A program made the translations under genes and the position numbers. A DNA stretch of 64,000 nt. Origin: Pogona vitticeps (lineage: Eukaryota; Chordata; Lepidosauria; Squamata; Agamidae). The stretch covers positions 189,955,447-190,019,446 of the forward strand of contig NC_135783.1 in NCBI RefSeq assembly GCF_051106095.1. The letters are read 5' to 3'. Below the pieces are notes generated by a model. It had not been told where the DNA came from, did no database searches, and was given only the letters and a program-made list of their open reading frames with translations. This document shows positions 11,684 to 26,554 of this stretch, in pieces. Numbering within the stretch: position 1 is the stretch's first letter; the number at the start of each line of letters is the position of its first letter.

Positions 11684-12222
11684 CTTGGACCCACCTCTTC
11701 CCAGCCCATCACTTTTCCCACCATACCCTATCAGCTCTATGAACCCGAAGCTCAGGCTTGTCAACAGTTATTTGCCTTGTTGACTGTGATCTGGAAGTCT
11801 GGTCTTCAGGTGGCAATGCAGCAAAGTATTTGTAGGCAGGAAAAGTAGTTGTTTTCTATCCTTTCAGGATGTTGTTGTATCACAAATGACTGATAAAAGT
11901 AGTGATGGGTTAATAGGAATATTGTTTGCAAGGGTATCCATATAAATCCTTTCTGCAGTATTGCCATACCCTCTTCAAACAAGTATCCCAAATTAGGATC
12001 CATGTTTTACAGTACTGACTGGAGAAGAGATGTGCGGCCAATAACCTAATTTCAAAATTGCCCCCTGCAAGGGATGAGTTCACATGTTTCCTAAGAGTGA
12101 TCCATTTCTCCATTTTTCCCTTAGCAACTCATTGAATCAATTTTTTTTGGGGGGGGGGGAGAGTGGATGACCCTACCCATGGCTGTCATGGAACCCTTAT
12201 CAGAAACATGGTTGATTTAGAA

Positions 12223-12359
12223 CAGTGGTTCCCAACCTTGGGTAATCCAGGTGTTCTTGGACTGCAGCTCCCAGAAGCCTTCACCACCAGCGGTGCTGGC
12301 TGGGATTTCTGGGAATTGCAGTCCAAGAACAGCTGAGTTAGCCACGGTTGGGAACATTG
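12223..12359. mobile_element. hAT-like MITE, CAGTGGTTCCCAACC family (copy 1)
   Basis: It starts CAGTGGTTCCCAACCTTGGG and ends CACGGTTGGGAACATTG. The interior is nearly palindromic, with GGACTGCAGCTCCCAGAAG on the left and TGGGAATTGCAGTCCAAGAA on the right. The flanks are ATTTAGAA (12215-12222) and ACTTAGAA (12360-12367), an 8-bp duplication with one difference. Confidence 0.85.
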
Positions 12360-12368
12360 ACTTAGAAA

Positions 12369-12710
12369 CAGGGGTCTCAAACATGCGGCCTGGGGGCCAT
12401 TTGCGGCCCCCCCAGATGATAGTTTGTGGCCCTCGCCTTGCCTGCCCCCCCAAAGCGCCCACACATCCTCTGCTGTCAAGAGTAAAAAAAAGCCTTGCCT
12501 CGCTCGCCGGCTCTCTCCCAAGACAGCACCTCTTGCACCCTCCATCCAGAACTGCAGCCTGCCAGCCAGCCCACCTGTCTTGTCAGCTAAGGAAACTCCT
12601 GGGCGGCTTCCTTGGGCTCTTGCTCCGCTTGGCGGAAAATCTGATGCGGCCCAGCCTCACCCAGACTCTGTCTCTAGCGGCCCCCAGGTAAATTGAGTTT
12701 AAAACCCCTG
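12369..12710. mobile_element. hAT-like MITE, CAGGGGTCTCAAAC family
   Basis: The ends are CAGGGGTCTCAAAC and GTTTAAAACCCCTG. The octamer ACTTAGAA occurs at 12360-12367 (one base from the left end) and at 12711-12718 (flush with the right end). The interior is G+C-rich (ATGCGGCCTGGGGGCCATTT) and has no transposase frame. Confidence 0.85.
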
Positions 12711-13130
12711 ACTTAGAATAAATGGGCAGCATTGCACCTCTCTGCTCTAAATGGTTACATAAGAGTATCTGCCTAAAATTTTGACTCCATGGCTTTAGCT
12801 TGCCAGTTCAAGCATTTGCTGGTTGAAGTGAGCCTGCTGCCTGTTTAGAAATACCAGCTTCTCTTGATGAAACGGCAGCCTCAACATCTGAGGACCCATC
12901 TTGGCCCATTCATCAGTGCAGCTCTGTTTTTTTTTTTTTTTAAGAGTGCTTGTAGAACCCAACTTGCTTTTTTTTAAATAGGATCAACAGTATGCATTCC
13001 ATCCCCTTTTTTAGCAGTGGTCTGGATTATATAAAATCTAAATTTAAACCGAGTATACACAGCATCCCACTTGGTTGCAGAAAAGCTGCAGGTTTTAAGA
13101 GGAGGTGAAAGCTGTTTGACTTCACCGTGG
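12711..13130. other. Intron 1 stretch, no feature recognised
   Basis: It has poly-T runs at 12930 and 12968 and nothing else that I can name. Confidence 0.4.
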
Positions 13131-13185
13131 GGTGTGTGTGTGTGTGAGTGAGTGAGTGAGTGAGAGAGAGAGAGAGAGAGAGAGA
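13131..13185 (+). repeat. (GT)n(GAGT)n(GA)n compound microsatellite
   Basis: GT dinucleotides pass to GAGT tetramers and then to GA dinucleotides within 55 bases. Confidence 0.9.
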
Positions 13186-13965
13186 ATCTTTTCATTAAAT
13201 ATCTCCTGCACCACTAGATGATAACGCTTTAAATAAATTGAGCGAGTCTGGATGGAAAACATTTGGCCAAGTTCACTTGCAAACCTCCTGTCTTTTCCCT
13301 CTGGGAGGAAAAGACCCCACCTTCTCATTGTTTGCCTTCGCCCTGCGCAGTTCTCAGTACTGTATAATAGAAGCCAAAGAGGAAGAGATCCTTGCACGCT
13401 CAGGGGTTCTGCGTTCCATTTTTCAGTCCTTTGTTTTAAGATAAAAGCTTCCAGTATTAAAGAGGCTGTATTAAAATAGATGTTCTGCGTAAACAAAGAA
13501 GTCTTGGGTAAACAGCCCAACCCTAGCCATCTCGGCTTGGAGGCCCCACGGTGTTCCAAGAAAGTTCAGTTCCATGTCAAGCGTATGTCAGATTGTTTGC
13601 AGCCAACATTTTATAGGACTAGAATTGGAAAGTCTGAGAAAGAGATAGATTAATTACACCATTTTGCCCTGTTTTCATGTCATGACAAGCCATGGTATAG
13701 TTGTCAAAATCCAGGTTCTGGTATCCAAACCCATCTCTGTGAACAAACCATAGGCCAGGAATATCCTGCTCAATATGTCTACCTTGTCCTGTGATTTGAC
13801 GAGGTGCCGGTCACGTTCCTGGCTGCACCAAGCTTGTTACCACAGCAGCTTGTCCAACTGGAGCTTCTGTGTATATGCATAGCATTGAATAGGATACTGG
13901 TTGTGACTTGTTAACCAGCCACAAATATATGCTAAACTTCCAATTTATTGGACATAAGACTCATC

Positions 13966-14393
<428 letters not shown>

Positions 14394-14670
14394 TTCCCCC
14401 TGGGTCTGCTTTAGTGCAGTTAATTTTGTTAAGCAACAGGATTGTGGCCAGCATATTTAGGGAAAACTGAGCTCTCTGCCCTTCCATTCCTACATTGCAT
14501 GTAGATAAGGGCCCTTGACCAGTATTATTATTATTTTTACCACCAACTTCTGTTCCTGCTGAACTTGCAATTCTTTAGAAAAAAAATCAATGATAAAGCA
14601 TAACTGAAGAAAAAAGAGTGGTGGGATAATTTATTATTTAAAAGATTTATATGCCACCTTTCTCCTAGAG

Positions 14671-15012
14671 CAGCGATGGCGAACCTCAGGCATATGTGCC
14701 ATAGCTGGCATGCAGAGCCTTCTCTGTGGGCACGCGGGCCATAAGTCACCATCGAGAAATACTTACTCATCGTCTGTTCCTGGATTTCAGCACTCCCCTC
14801 CATTGGTGCAGTGGTCTAGCAGAGGGGTGGAACGGCAGCCATTCTAGCCCCATGGAGGATTGGAGGACCAGTAAGCATTTCTGTTAATACCACTCCTAGG
14901 GGGGAAAAACAACAAGCATTTAACACTTGTAGTGCAGGGGCAGTTGTTTTTAAATAAGCTGGTTTTGTGTTGCAATTTGGGCACTCAGGCTCAAAAAGGT
15001 TGGCCATCACTG
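14671..15012. mobile_element. hAT-like MITE with perfect 8-bp target duplication
   Basis: The ends are CAGCGATGGCGAACCTC and AAAGGTTGGCCATCACTG. The octamer TCCTAGAG is present at 14663-14670 and 15013-15020, identical on both sides. It sits inside an older dispersed repeat: the left flank ATTTATATGCCACCTTTC joins to the right flank GATCCAGTGTGGCTTACAAA. Confidence 0.92.
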
Positions 15013-15020
15013 TCCTAGAG

Positions 15021-15894
15021 GATCCAGTGTGGCTTACAAAGTTTAGAAGCGCATATTAAATTATTATAATATTTTAAAAGGATTAAACAAATACATTAAA
15101 TCTCATAGTCTTAAAGAAGATTAAGAACACAAATAAAACCGGAGGGGGGGGAATGAATCTCTTTTTAAAAATCCCCCAAATAAGACAAGGATCAGAAGCT
15201 ATGGACAGAAACAAGAAACCGTGACAGATGCATACATTATTTCATGTTTACCAACAGAACCCTCTGAAAGGACCCAGTTTAATAGTAACGATCGTTCCAC
15301 ACAAACGCTTCTGCTCTTCAAGCCTAGAAATTTTCATCAGCAGAGGATTTATTTTATTTTATTTTATGCCTTCGATTTGAAGTCCTGCACAAAACTATAT
15401 GGAATAGCCCAGACTGAATGAATGGAGTATGAAATGATGGCACATATATATGTCTCTCTTGGGATTTTGACTCTTACTGTTGTTCCAGATCACTCAGAAA
15501 TATGCCAGAGAGGGGCCATGAGGGCAGGAAAAGGGTTAGGCTTAAAGTTAACAGATGACATGGAATTGGAAAAATGCAATTGAAGGCATATAGTATTACT
15601 CTAAAAGAGTGGGCGGATTCTGTTAGCTTCAGATTACAGTCATTTTGTGAGAGAATGGGGAAGAATGTTAATAAGAGGTTCTTAGTAGATCTTCTCATCA
15701 TGAATTTGTCATTCTCAGCTATCCTCTGGTAGATAACACAGACCCCTTTTAGTGAAGTGGGAAAGTGTGAATAAAAGACAATTCAGTTTATGGGGAGTAT
15801 TTGTTCCCTAATAGGTGCACGATGATGAGAAACTTAGAGAAATCTAGAGATGAAGGGGAAATAAAAGTTTCTCCTTGTCACTTACTGACATGTA
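15021..15894. other. Intron 1 stretch, mostly unassigned
   Basis: The first about 80 bases complete the dispersed repeat interrupted by the MITE at 14671-15012. A (TTTTA)n run lies at 15350-15367. No exon is seen. Confidence 0.4.
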
Positions 15895-16310
15895 CAGTGG
15901 TATCTTGACTTGAGAACATCCCTACATAAGAACGATTAGAGATAAGAACGGCTCCATTCGCAAAAAGTTGTTTTGACTTGAGGATGGAGCCTCGATTTAA
16001 GAACCAAAAAAAGGAAAAAAAACTTTCCTGTCCTTTTTTTGACCTAAATTCACCTAAAATCAAAAAAAGAAAAAAAATTTAAAAATCACCCCTTAGTGGT
16101 AGATACAGATTAACCGGCTGTGCATTAGTTCCTATGGGAACTAATGCTTTGATTTAAGAACAGCGCCTCGACTTAAGAACGAAAAACAGCAGATACGGAT
16201 TAAATGGTTTTCAATGCATTCCTATGGGAAATGGTGCTTCAACTTAAGAACGTTTCGACTTAAGAACACAGCCCCAATACAGATTAAGTTCTTAAGTCAA
16301 GGTACCACTG
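15895..16310. mobile_element. Non-autonomous DNA transposon, Tigger/pogo-like, CAGTGGTATC variant
   Basis: The ends CAGTGGTATCTTGACTTGAG and CTTAAGTCAAGGTACCACTG are inverted and flanked by TA (15893-15894 and 16311-16312). The motif GACTTAAGAACG and its variants recur internally at about 15935, 16170 and 16245, so the element is built of several diverged copies of its own end. Confidence 0.85.
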
Positions 16311-16312
16311 TA

Positions 16313-17082
16313 CAGGTTACATGTACCCTGTGGGAGCTCTTCACTTGAAAGCTGGTCATTTGTACTAAACTTACGCCAGTGGAAAACACAGAACTACCAA
16401 CCAGCTGCTACAGAGACCTTCTGTGGGTTTCCGCAACGGGATGGTGGAAGTCCCAGACAAAAGTGAATTGTGTTTCCTAAGGAGCTAGTTTATATGAGAT
16501 TAGGAAAGAAGAAAGCTGTGTTACCTCGAGAGCTGAATAGTTGAGTCGTACCAACATGGGACCAACACAAAGTCTTTTACAGTCTAAGCTGAAGAGGAAT
16601 TTGATGGTACCTTTTCCACTGCGTGTCCAAAAGCTCAAGTGAACCTCAGTGCTGGTGAGCAGAAGGTTTAGATGGTACCAGGTAGAATGAAACCCTGTAC
16701 AGTATTTATCTTCCAACAGAAGTGAACGAGGCAGGGTGGGAATCAGAAGGAACAGTCATCGCACCTGTCAGCTAGCGTTGTCGCTTTGCCCTGCCTAAGC
16801 CAGGCTGGCCTTAGCAACAACCATCCAAACCTTAAGTGCATCTGTAACCTCTGGAGCAAAAGATTCTAGCTATCTGGAGTTCCTGTTCCACTCACCAGGA
16901 TCTTAGGGCCAATTTGTCCAAGATGTCAGGTGTTCAGAACTGGACTCACAATTCTAGGTGAGGTCTGAGCATGTATGAGGGAGTCATTGTCTGGAGATAT
17001 GATTGGATCGGATTTGTAACTCCCAGACTTCGAGTCCTCATCCAAGGAAGTGACCTTTTTTGAGCTCTAATTTACTCATACA
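16313..17082. other. Intron 1 stretch, unassigned
   Basis: The last about 200 bases (from about 16880) may be further CR1 sequence joined to the fragment at 17083, but the match is too weak to call. Confidence 0.35.
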
Positions 17083-17402
17083 TGGTCCAAATTCACCCAG
17101 AATATTGAGTCTAGTTCTGGCCACCACACTTCATGCAGGATATCAAGAAGCTGGAGTGTGTCCAAAACAGGAAGATCAAGACTCTTTGAGGAACAGTGGA
17201 AGGAATTGTATACATTTAACCTAGAGAAGAGCAAGGGGGTGATAATCTTAAAAGATCTGATGGGCTGTTTAAGAGTTCCAAAAAAATAATAGGGGCAAAA
17301 TTGGGTGGTAAGCGTTGTTCATCAGTAGAACAACCGATCCTAGAAGGTGGTGGACACTTCTCCATGAGACTTTTTAAACAGAGGTTGGGGTAGCTATGAG
17401 TC
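17083..17402 (+). repeat. CR1 LINE fragment, 3' part
   Basis: A run of CR1-like segments appears in the expected order: TCTAGTTCTGGCCACCACAC, AAGCTGGAGTGTGTCCAAAA, AACCTAGAGAAGAGCAAGGG, CTAGAAGGTGGTGGACACTT and TTTTTAAACAGAGGTTGGGG. There are several small deletions. The far 3' tail is missing. Confidence 0.75.
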
Positions 17403-18391
17403 GAATAAACTATGGAATTCCATTATGGTTGGCATAATGACCCTTGGCATCCCTTTGAGCTTCCCAACTCCACATTTCTGAAGTTCTACATGGCTGCTGC
17501 ATCATTTTAGGTTTGCCCTGTTTGCCATATCCCTTGGGCAAATTTTTCCTACACCAGAATAACAACTGGCCTCCACATGCTGTACACCAAGAAGCTGGTG
17601 TGTGGATGAGCATTTCCCATGTACTTTATGTTGCATACATCGACCTTCTATATATAATCAGTCTAAAGACTCCACCAAACTGATAGGAGTGGCTTACATA
17701 TTCAGTCCTGGAAGCTGCGTGACATTCGCTACCAAGCATATCCGTGTCCAGGCAACAGACTGACCGTACATACCCAAGGAGAGATTATAGATATTGCTAC
17801 AATGTTCTATGCTTATTTTTCTTTTCACTCACTAAAGGTCTTTCAAGACAAAATCCTTCTCATTGATCTCTCTTACATGAGTTTAATAAAAATACCTATT
17901 CAATTGTTTAGGCCACCTCTAAAAAATAGGAAGTGAAAAGTATTTTTCACAGGATAAAAAGCAAAATGCACAGAGAGAGAGAGAGAGAGAGAGAGTCACA
18001 CACACAACCAACAGAGCTTTGTTTTGGTTCAGTAGCATATAGTCAGTTTTCATAGTTGCTATGACAAACAAACAGGCATATTTTCTCCTGCCCCAACAAT
18101 ATTAACCTCTGATTTAGTAGAAGACAAAGAATTTATGTATACATAGAGTGAGGTTCCAGTTTAAGTTCTTGGGTTACAGAAAAAGAATGAGAGAAATTAA
18201 ATGCAACACTGCACGTTCCTCACGGAGCCCTTGCTGAATGTTTACCGAGTAACAAATAGATCTGAAAAGAAGTACATGTTATTTCAACCTTCTGCTGGGT
18301 TAGAGTGACCTCGGATATGAAATTGAAAGAGAGAATTCTCACCCTTTTGATTCATGCTTCTGATAGCTAAGAGGATTCATGTGCTGATTGA
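17403..18391. other. Intron 1 stretch, no feature recognised
   Basis: It contains a (GA)n run at 17970-17994. No exon and no named repeat could be supported. Confidence 0.4.
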
Positions 18392-18668
18392 TACCCTGTT
18401 TCCCCGAAAATAAGACCTAACCTGAAAATAAGCCCTAGTATGATTTTTCAGGATGCTCGTAATATAAGCCCTGCCACAAAAATAAGCCCTAGTTATGTGG
18501 AAGCCCGCCGTCCACCATTGTGGAGCAACCAGAAGATGACATGATTGTCTTTGAATAAACGTAGATTGTACATGAAAAAAATAAAGCATCCCCTGAAAAT
18601 AAGCCTTAATGCATTTTTGGAGCAAAAATTAATATAAGACCCTCTCTTATTTTGGGGGCAATATGGTA
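18392..18668 (+). mobile_element. TA-flanked MITE, TACCSTGTTTCCCC family (copy A)
   Basis: It begins TACCCTGTTTCCCCGAAAAT and ends GGGGGCAATATGGTA, an imperfect inverted terminal repeat starting and ending in TA. The interior has AAATAAGCCCTAGTATGATT and GAAGATGACATGATTGTC, shared with copies B, C and D. It has no transposase frame. The TA ends suggest a Tc1/mariner-type source. Confidence 0.88.
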
Positions 18669-18915
18669 TGTATGGGTGCATATTTTAAAAAATCACTGTA
18701 ATGTGGGAAATACGGTATTTCTCATGATAGAGGGCCAGATTGTGTGACTTGTGCTGCTCAGTCTGGTGTGGCCAAGGTGTTCACAGGTAATGCACAACCC
18801 CCGGGGCTGTGCTTCCCTGTGTGTTTCTTCTGATGGGTCTTTTTTTTTAATGGGCTTAAACCCGGCAGTCCTATACAGTATAGAAAATTTCTTCAAATAG
18901 AAGACTGTCGTCTCA

Positions 18916-19204
18916 TACCGTGTTTCCCCAAAAATAAGACGGGGTCTTATATAAATTTTTGCTCCAAAAATGCATTGGGGCTTATTTTCAGGGGATGTTT
19001 TATTTTATTTTTCCATGTACAACAATCTACATTTATTCAAATACAGTCATGTCATCTTCTGGTTGCTACACAATGGTGGAGGGCGGGGTGTCACTTAACT
19101 GGGCCTTATTTTGGGGATAGGGCTTATATTACGAGCATCCTGAAAAATCATAGTAGGGCTTATTTTCAGGTTAAGTCTTACCTGAAAACAGGGAAAACAG
19201 GGTA
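18916..19204 (-). mobile_element. TA-flanked MITE, TACCSTGTTTCCCC family (copy B)
   Basis: This is the same element as copy A in the opposite orientation, starting TACCGTGTTTCCCCAAAAAT and ending GGGAAAACAGGGTA. Copies A and B are 247 bases apart and form a large inverted repeat. Confidence 0.88.
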
Positions 19205-19340
19205 GCTTTTCAAACACCAGGTGTTCCTCTGCACAGTACCCAATTTTTCATTCATTACAGTTATTTATATCTTGCCTTTTAAATATGCAAGTCCTTCTAG
19301 GGTGGCTAATAGGTAATGCAGAAGAACATTAATGACAATG

Positions 19341-19471
19341 ATCTTAGAGCTACAGAGCTGGAAGAGACCCTCCAGAGATCATGGAGTCCAGCCCCTGTCA
19401 AGGACGCACAGATGGGGGGAATAGAACTCCCAGCCTCTGGCTCTGCAGCCAGAGACCTAAACCACCAAGCT
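19341..19471 (-). repeat. tRNA-headed SINE with CR1-like tail, minus strand
   Basis: On the minus strand the head is GGTGGTTTAGGTCTCTGGCT, then GCAGAGCCAGAGGCTGGGAG and TTCTATTCCCCCCATCTGTG, and the tail is CTTGACAGGGGCTGGACTCC, then ATGATCTCTGGAGGGTCTCT and TCCAGCTCTG. The head is shared with the Bov-B-tailed SINEs of this window; the tail is CR1-like. Confidence 0.8.
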
Positions 19472-20564
19472 TAATACAATAGGGTAAACAATATTAGAAA
19501 AATAGTTTCTTGGAGCAGGTAGCTGAAGGCATAGATGGCGTAAGCATGGCAGCATACTCCAAAAAATGGAAAATTGGAACCACATGCTGCCTCTGGTTGG
19601 GGGCTGGTGGGGTACAGTATAACTATAGCAAAGGTTGCTGTGTGCTGCCTCCTCCTCCCCTCTAAAATCTGTTCCCAGGGGAATTCATAATGAAGTTCCT
19701 GACTAGGAGGGGAACCCAGGACGGAGGTAGGAGCCTGTAGTAGTCTCTGCCCCCCACCAGCGACGTCAGAAGTACTGTTTGGAGCTGGATGGGAAGGGCC
19801 CCTTGGCCACCCTATAAACTAGCGATACAGGAGTCAATACAGAGAGAGACACTTCTGGAAGTAAAAGCTTTGGGCTGATGGTTGCTGTTTGCAGAATTTT
19901 GACTGAGTTTGCAAAGCTCCGGGTCTGATGAGTGCCTGGATTGTCGAATATTCTGACCACCTCTAAAACAGAGCTTGAACAAGTTAATTCTTGGACTACA
20001 GACCACAAAGGGGATTCTGGGGGGTGATGATCCCACTCAGGTAACATTTCCAAGCTCTGCACGGAGCCTCCAAAGCAGGGCAAGGTGGAAAATAATAAAT
20101 ATTTGGGGTTGTGCACTATAAATTCTGCTCCTGCTTAATTGCTCCAAAAGGCTCATGTCTGTTTGAGAAAGGTGTTTTTTTTTAATGTATGGTTTCCTTT
20201 CTCATAAAAATACATGTTTAATTTCTCAAAGTCTTTGCTTCTCACTCCCCCCACCTCTTTTAGATTTAGTGTCCCATATCTGCTTGGCTCCTGGTTCTTT
20301 CTAATAGGGCTGCAGAAGTTGGTATAAATGCAGGCGGCGCAGAAGACTTAACAAAACACAGAAATGACTGTTTGCAAAGCCTGATTAAGCTTTGGCTTTG
20401 TTCCTGTCTGTTTTGTTGGAACCACATGACCTGCATGATTTTTTGCTTGCTTGGGTTCAGAATAAACGTCATCCTGCTGGTCGTACACCAGCGAGATTCA
20501 GCAAGTGCCTGTGTGTCCATCCAAAATGGGGACAGACTGTCAGATTTTTTTTTAATATAAACAA
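19472..20564. other. Intron 1 stretch, no feature recognised
   Basis: No exon or named repeat could be supported. The sequence looks mostly unique. Confidence 0.4.
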
Positions 20565-21068
20565 TGTGCTGTTTAATAGCATGCGGGACAAAAAAAATCC
20601 ATTAAATGAGTTAAAGGGCCCACGAATTGGCATTCACTCCCATCCCAGCGAAGGCAGTTAGTAAATATTTGATCGCAAAATGAAAAGAGCGAGAAAGGGG
20701 ATGCGGCTGGCTGGGAAATTTAATAGTTTTGATTGCATGTTGTGCTGCTGGTCCTGGAATAAAAAGAGGTTAACACAACCACCAGATGTTCAAAAATCTA
20801 AACCGAATTGCGTTACAACGTTAAAGATGCATCAGGTCATAATGGCCTTTTTGAAGAAACTGATGAAGCAGCTTATGAGAACATCAGAAGTGATGCCACA
20901 GTAAACAAATTCAGAAACGCTATCCCAGACTTTACACAGATGCACAACATCTCAGAGTGGGAAGCAGCACTTCACCAACAGATCAGCCTTCCACATTCAG
21001 AGGATTTTTTAAGCGGGAGGTGTTATCAAAGCAGTGATCCGCAAGTATATTATGAGGTGGTACAGTAA
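20565..21068 (+). other. Low-repeat block with an 86-codon frame of unknown meaning
   Basis: The block has no visible repeat signature. A frame at 20808-21068 (TTG start, no ATG at its head) has a protein-like composition, with GHNGLFEETDEAAYENIRSD and NKFRNAIPDFTQMHNISEWE, but I recognise no domain. A stop lies just upstream (20799-20801). It could be a chance frame in conserved non-coding DNA, a fragment of a processed pseudogene, or an unrecognised transposon remnant. Confidence 0.2.
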
Positions 21069-21279
21069 TTTTAGAGGGCTGTAGTACAGAAGAAAGGCTT
21101 TTTCTCCATTTCTTGGGGTCCCCACTCCCATTCTAAAACCAATGCACTTATTGAAATTCACTTCTAGTACAGGATTTGGGGGGGGGGATTCAAATGTGGA
21201 ACTATTCTCTTTCAGTGTGTGGGGGGGGGGGTTTAAAAGAAGAAGAGATGTGTGGGGATGGAGATGAGTGAAACTAAGT

Positions 21280-21405
21280 CAGTGGTTCCCAACCTTAATG
21301 TTCATGGACTACAACTCCCAGAAATCCTGCCAGCATAACTAGTGGTAAAGACCTCTGAGAGTTTTAGTCCAAGAACTTTTGGGGACCCAAGGTTGGGAAT
21401 CCCTG
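21280..21405. mobile_element. hAT-like MITE, CAGTGGTTCCCAACC family (copy 2)
   Basis: The ends CAGTGGTTCCCAACCTTAAT and CCAAGGTTGGGAATCCCTG match copy 1. The interior reads GGACTACAACTCCCAGAAAT and, inverted, GAGTTTTAGTCCAAGAAC. The flanks AACTAAGT and GTCTAAGT match at 6 of 8 positions. Confidence 0.8.
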
Positions 21406-21935
21406 GTCTAAGTAAAATTTAAGGATGCTCACAACAGCCAGAATCTTCTTGCCTCACTACACAAATGATATATGAAAAACTCAGTAGACAACCGATAATT
21501 ACTATGGTAGCCTTTCAGTTCATCTCAAAAATTACACCACTTGTGCTACAAGAGTATAACTAGGTGAGAGAATTTGCACTGATATAAATTAGGGTGCTGC
21601 AGAACGTGTATTACATACATCTTTTAAAGACTTTTACATATATTCCTAGATGCAGAAGTGACCGACATTTCCAAAGCCAAATAAATAAATGTGGCCAAAT
21701 GAAATATTTGATTATAGTCTAAATAATGGTAATTTGTTGCCCTTGATTGATTGAATGAATGATTGATTGATCTATTGATTGATCGATTATCATCTTGTCA
21801 GTTGTTGAGATCTTGCTTGTCACATGCAGATCAAGAAGTGGATATTAGTGAAGGAAAGTAATTGGAGTGTGACAAAACGGCAACTACCTAGACTAAGGTT
21901 GCAGATTAAGGCTGCAATCCTGTACTTGTTTACCA
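21406..21935. other. Intron 1 stretch with a short (GATT)n run
   Basis: A GATT-based run lies at about 21746-21788. Nothing else is recognised. Confidence 0.5.
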
Positions 21936-22179
21936 GGGGGATAGCCCAGTGAGTTAGGTATCTTGACTGTAGCATCAGTGGTCAGGGTCCAATTCCCCAC
22001 TGGGCCTCCTCAGAGGAGACCCAACCTATACAGCTTTGAACAGGCTGTATAATTCCAGAGAATCCATAGAAAGAAGAAATGGTAAACTACTTCTGAATAC
22101 TTTATACCTAGAAAAGACAGGAAATATTTACCACACACATCTACTTGACAGTGTATAATTATACCTATCAATTATTATT
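21936..22179 (+). repeat. tRNA-headed SINE with Bov-B-like tail
   Basis: The head GGGGATAGCCCAGTGAGTTA continues to CAGGGTCCAATTCCCCACTG, a good B-box. The body has CTTTGAACAGGCTGTATAAT and the tail region CTACTTGACAGTGTATAATT. This is a diverged full-length copy. Confidence 0.75.
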
Positions 22180-22482
22180 AAGTCCCATTACTCTAGAAGC
22201 CTTTCTTTAGAGCTGGTTAGTGTAACAATGTCCTGTTAGTCTACAAGGCGTGGAGATGGAACTTCCCATCCAGCAAAACACAACATAAAACATAAAATGT
22301 TTCAGTGCTTTGATTTCATGAGCTCTCAAGAAAAGCAGTAAGTTGCAGGTTTTTCAGCTTCTTAAATATTTCAGAATACTCCTCCAAAGTTGCCTTGGAT
22401 ACTCGCTGGCAGTCATACCCAGCTCAGGAATGAATCTGAAAAAAAAAGGCATAAAATACTATCTTTAATAGTTCAATCAGTG

Positions 22483-22630
22483 GGATAATTTGGGATAATT
22501 TCTTGGGATAATTTCTAAAATTGTTATAATATTATTATCATTACTGTATAATATATATATTATATAATATATCATTTTATAATTTCTAAATTTCTTGGGA
22601 TAATTTCTAACTTGGCATAATTTCTAAAAA
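22483..22630 (+). repeat. Short tandem duplication around GGGATAATTTCT
   Basis: TTGGGATAATTTCTAA or a close variant occurs at about 22492, 22504, 22590 and 22611, with an AT-rich palindromic stretch (TATAATATATATATTATATA) between. This is AT-rich local duplication, not a known element. Confidence 0.6.
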
Positions 22631-22829
22631 TCAGTTTTGAACTTTAGTGTATATACCTATATACCAAATATGTGTCTTGTTTTATGTATGGCATGTACAC
22701 AAGTTTCATCTTTCCCCTTTAATATAATTATGAGACCCTCCTTGGTTATATTTCAAGGGAAATTACAAGTATTTATGCAAAATGTGCCTTTCATTATTAC
22801 ACTGAGTTAGAGAAGAATGTTGACTTATC

Positions 22830-22985
22830 TAAACTGGTCCGTCTAGCTCAGTATTAGCTTCACTGCCTGGCAGCAGCCCTTCATGATTTCAGGAAGGAGT
22901 CTTTCCAAGACCTATCTGGAAAAATGCCGGGTTTTAAACCTGGGACCTTCTGCTTGCAAAATACATTTCATTCCACTGCATTGTG
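22830..22985 (-). repeat. Second tRNA-related SINE family, minus strand
   Basis: The text CTGGTCCGTCTAGCTCAGTA, CAGGAAGGAGTCTTTCCAAG and AAACCTGGGACCTTCTGCTT matches a dispersed squamate repeat whose minus strand has a tRNA-like head (AAGCAGAAGGTCCCAGGTTT covers the B-box). The family name is not known to me. Confidence 0.5.
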
Positions 22986-26135
<3,150 letters not shown>

Positions 26136-26340
26136 TAGATTTTTACCCCGCCCCTCTAGACAATGTCTGCTCGGGGCGGCTTACGTAGATAAAAACACAT
26201 TAATACATTAACACATTAATATAACTTATATAAAAATACAATTATAAGAATTAATTCCAAAACAACACGTTTCCAAGATGGCATAACAAAAAAAAAGTAG
26301 CACACTAAGGAAAATGCTAAGCTAGGCTAAAGAAAGGATT
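26136..26340 (-). repeat. Dispersed squamate repeat next to (TTTA)n
   Basis: TACCCCGCCCCTCTAGACAA and TCGGGGCGGCTTACGTAGAT match the same end seen at 14630-15100 (split by a MITE) and near 165-180. The family is not named here; the strand is inferred from the A-rich end. Confidence 0.5.
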
Positions 26341-26554
26341 TTAGCTCCTTGAATACTCAAGGCAGCATAGCAAGTAACAAAACGACTGGAGTATTTGGGG
26401 AACTGTAACTTTTTTAAAGTTAATTTTCTTTCTCTAAGCTCGAGCTGTTCTCTCTAGAATAAGAAGCTATTATACCAGTACTCAGTTGCATGGTTTCTCT
26501 GGGTGTGTTCTTAATGGCTAGCTCTGGCTTCCAAGGGTGTTCTAGATGTAAAAT

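Noticed and set aside
11399-11783. Poly-Glu/poly-Asp and poly-Ser frames
   Set aside because: They are products of the ATG/AAG/TAG trinucleotide array.
21936-22010. Possible tRNA gene
   Set aside because: The A- and B-box-like text is part of a dispersed SINE and the cloverleaf is not kept.
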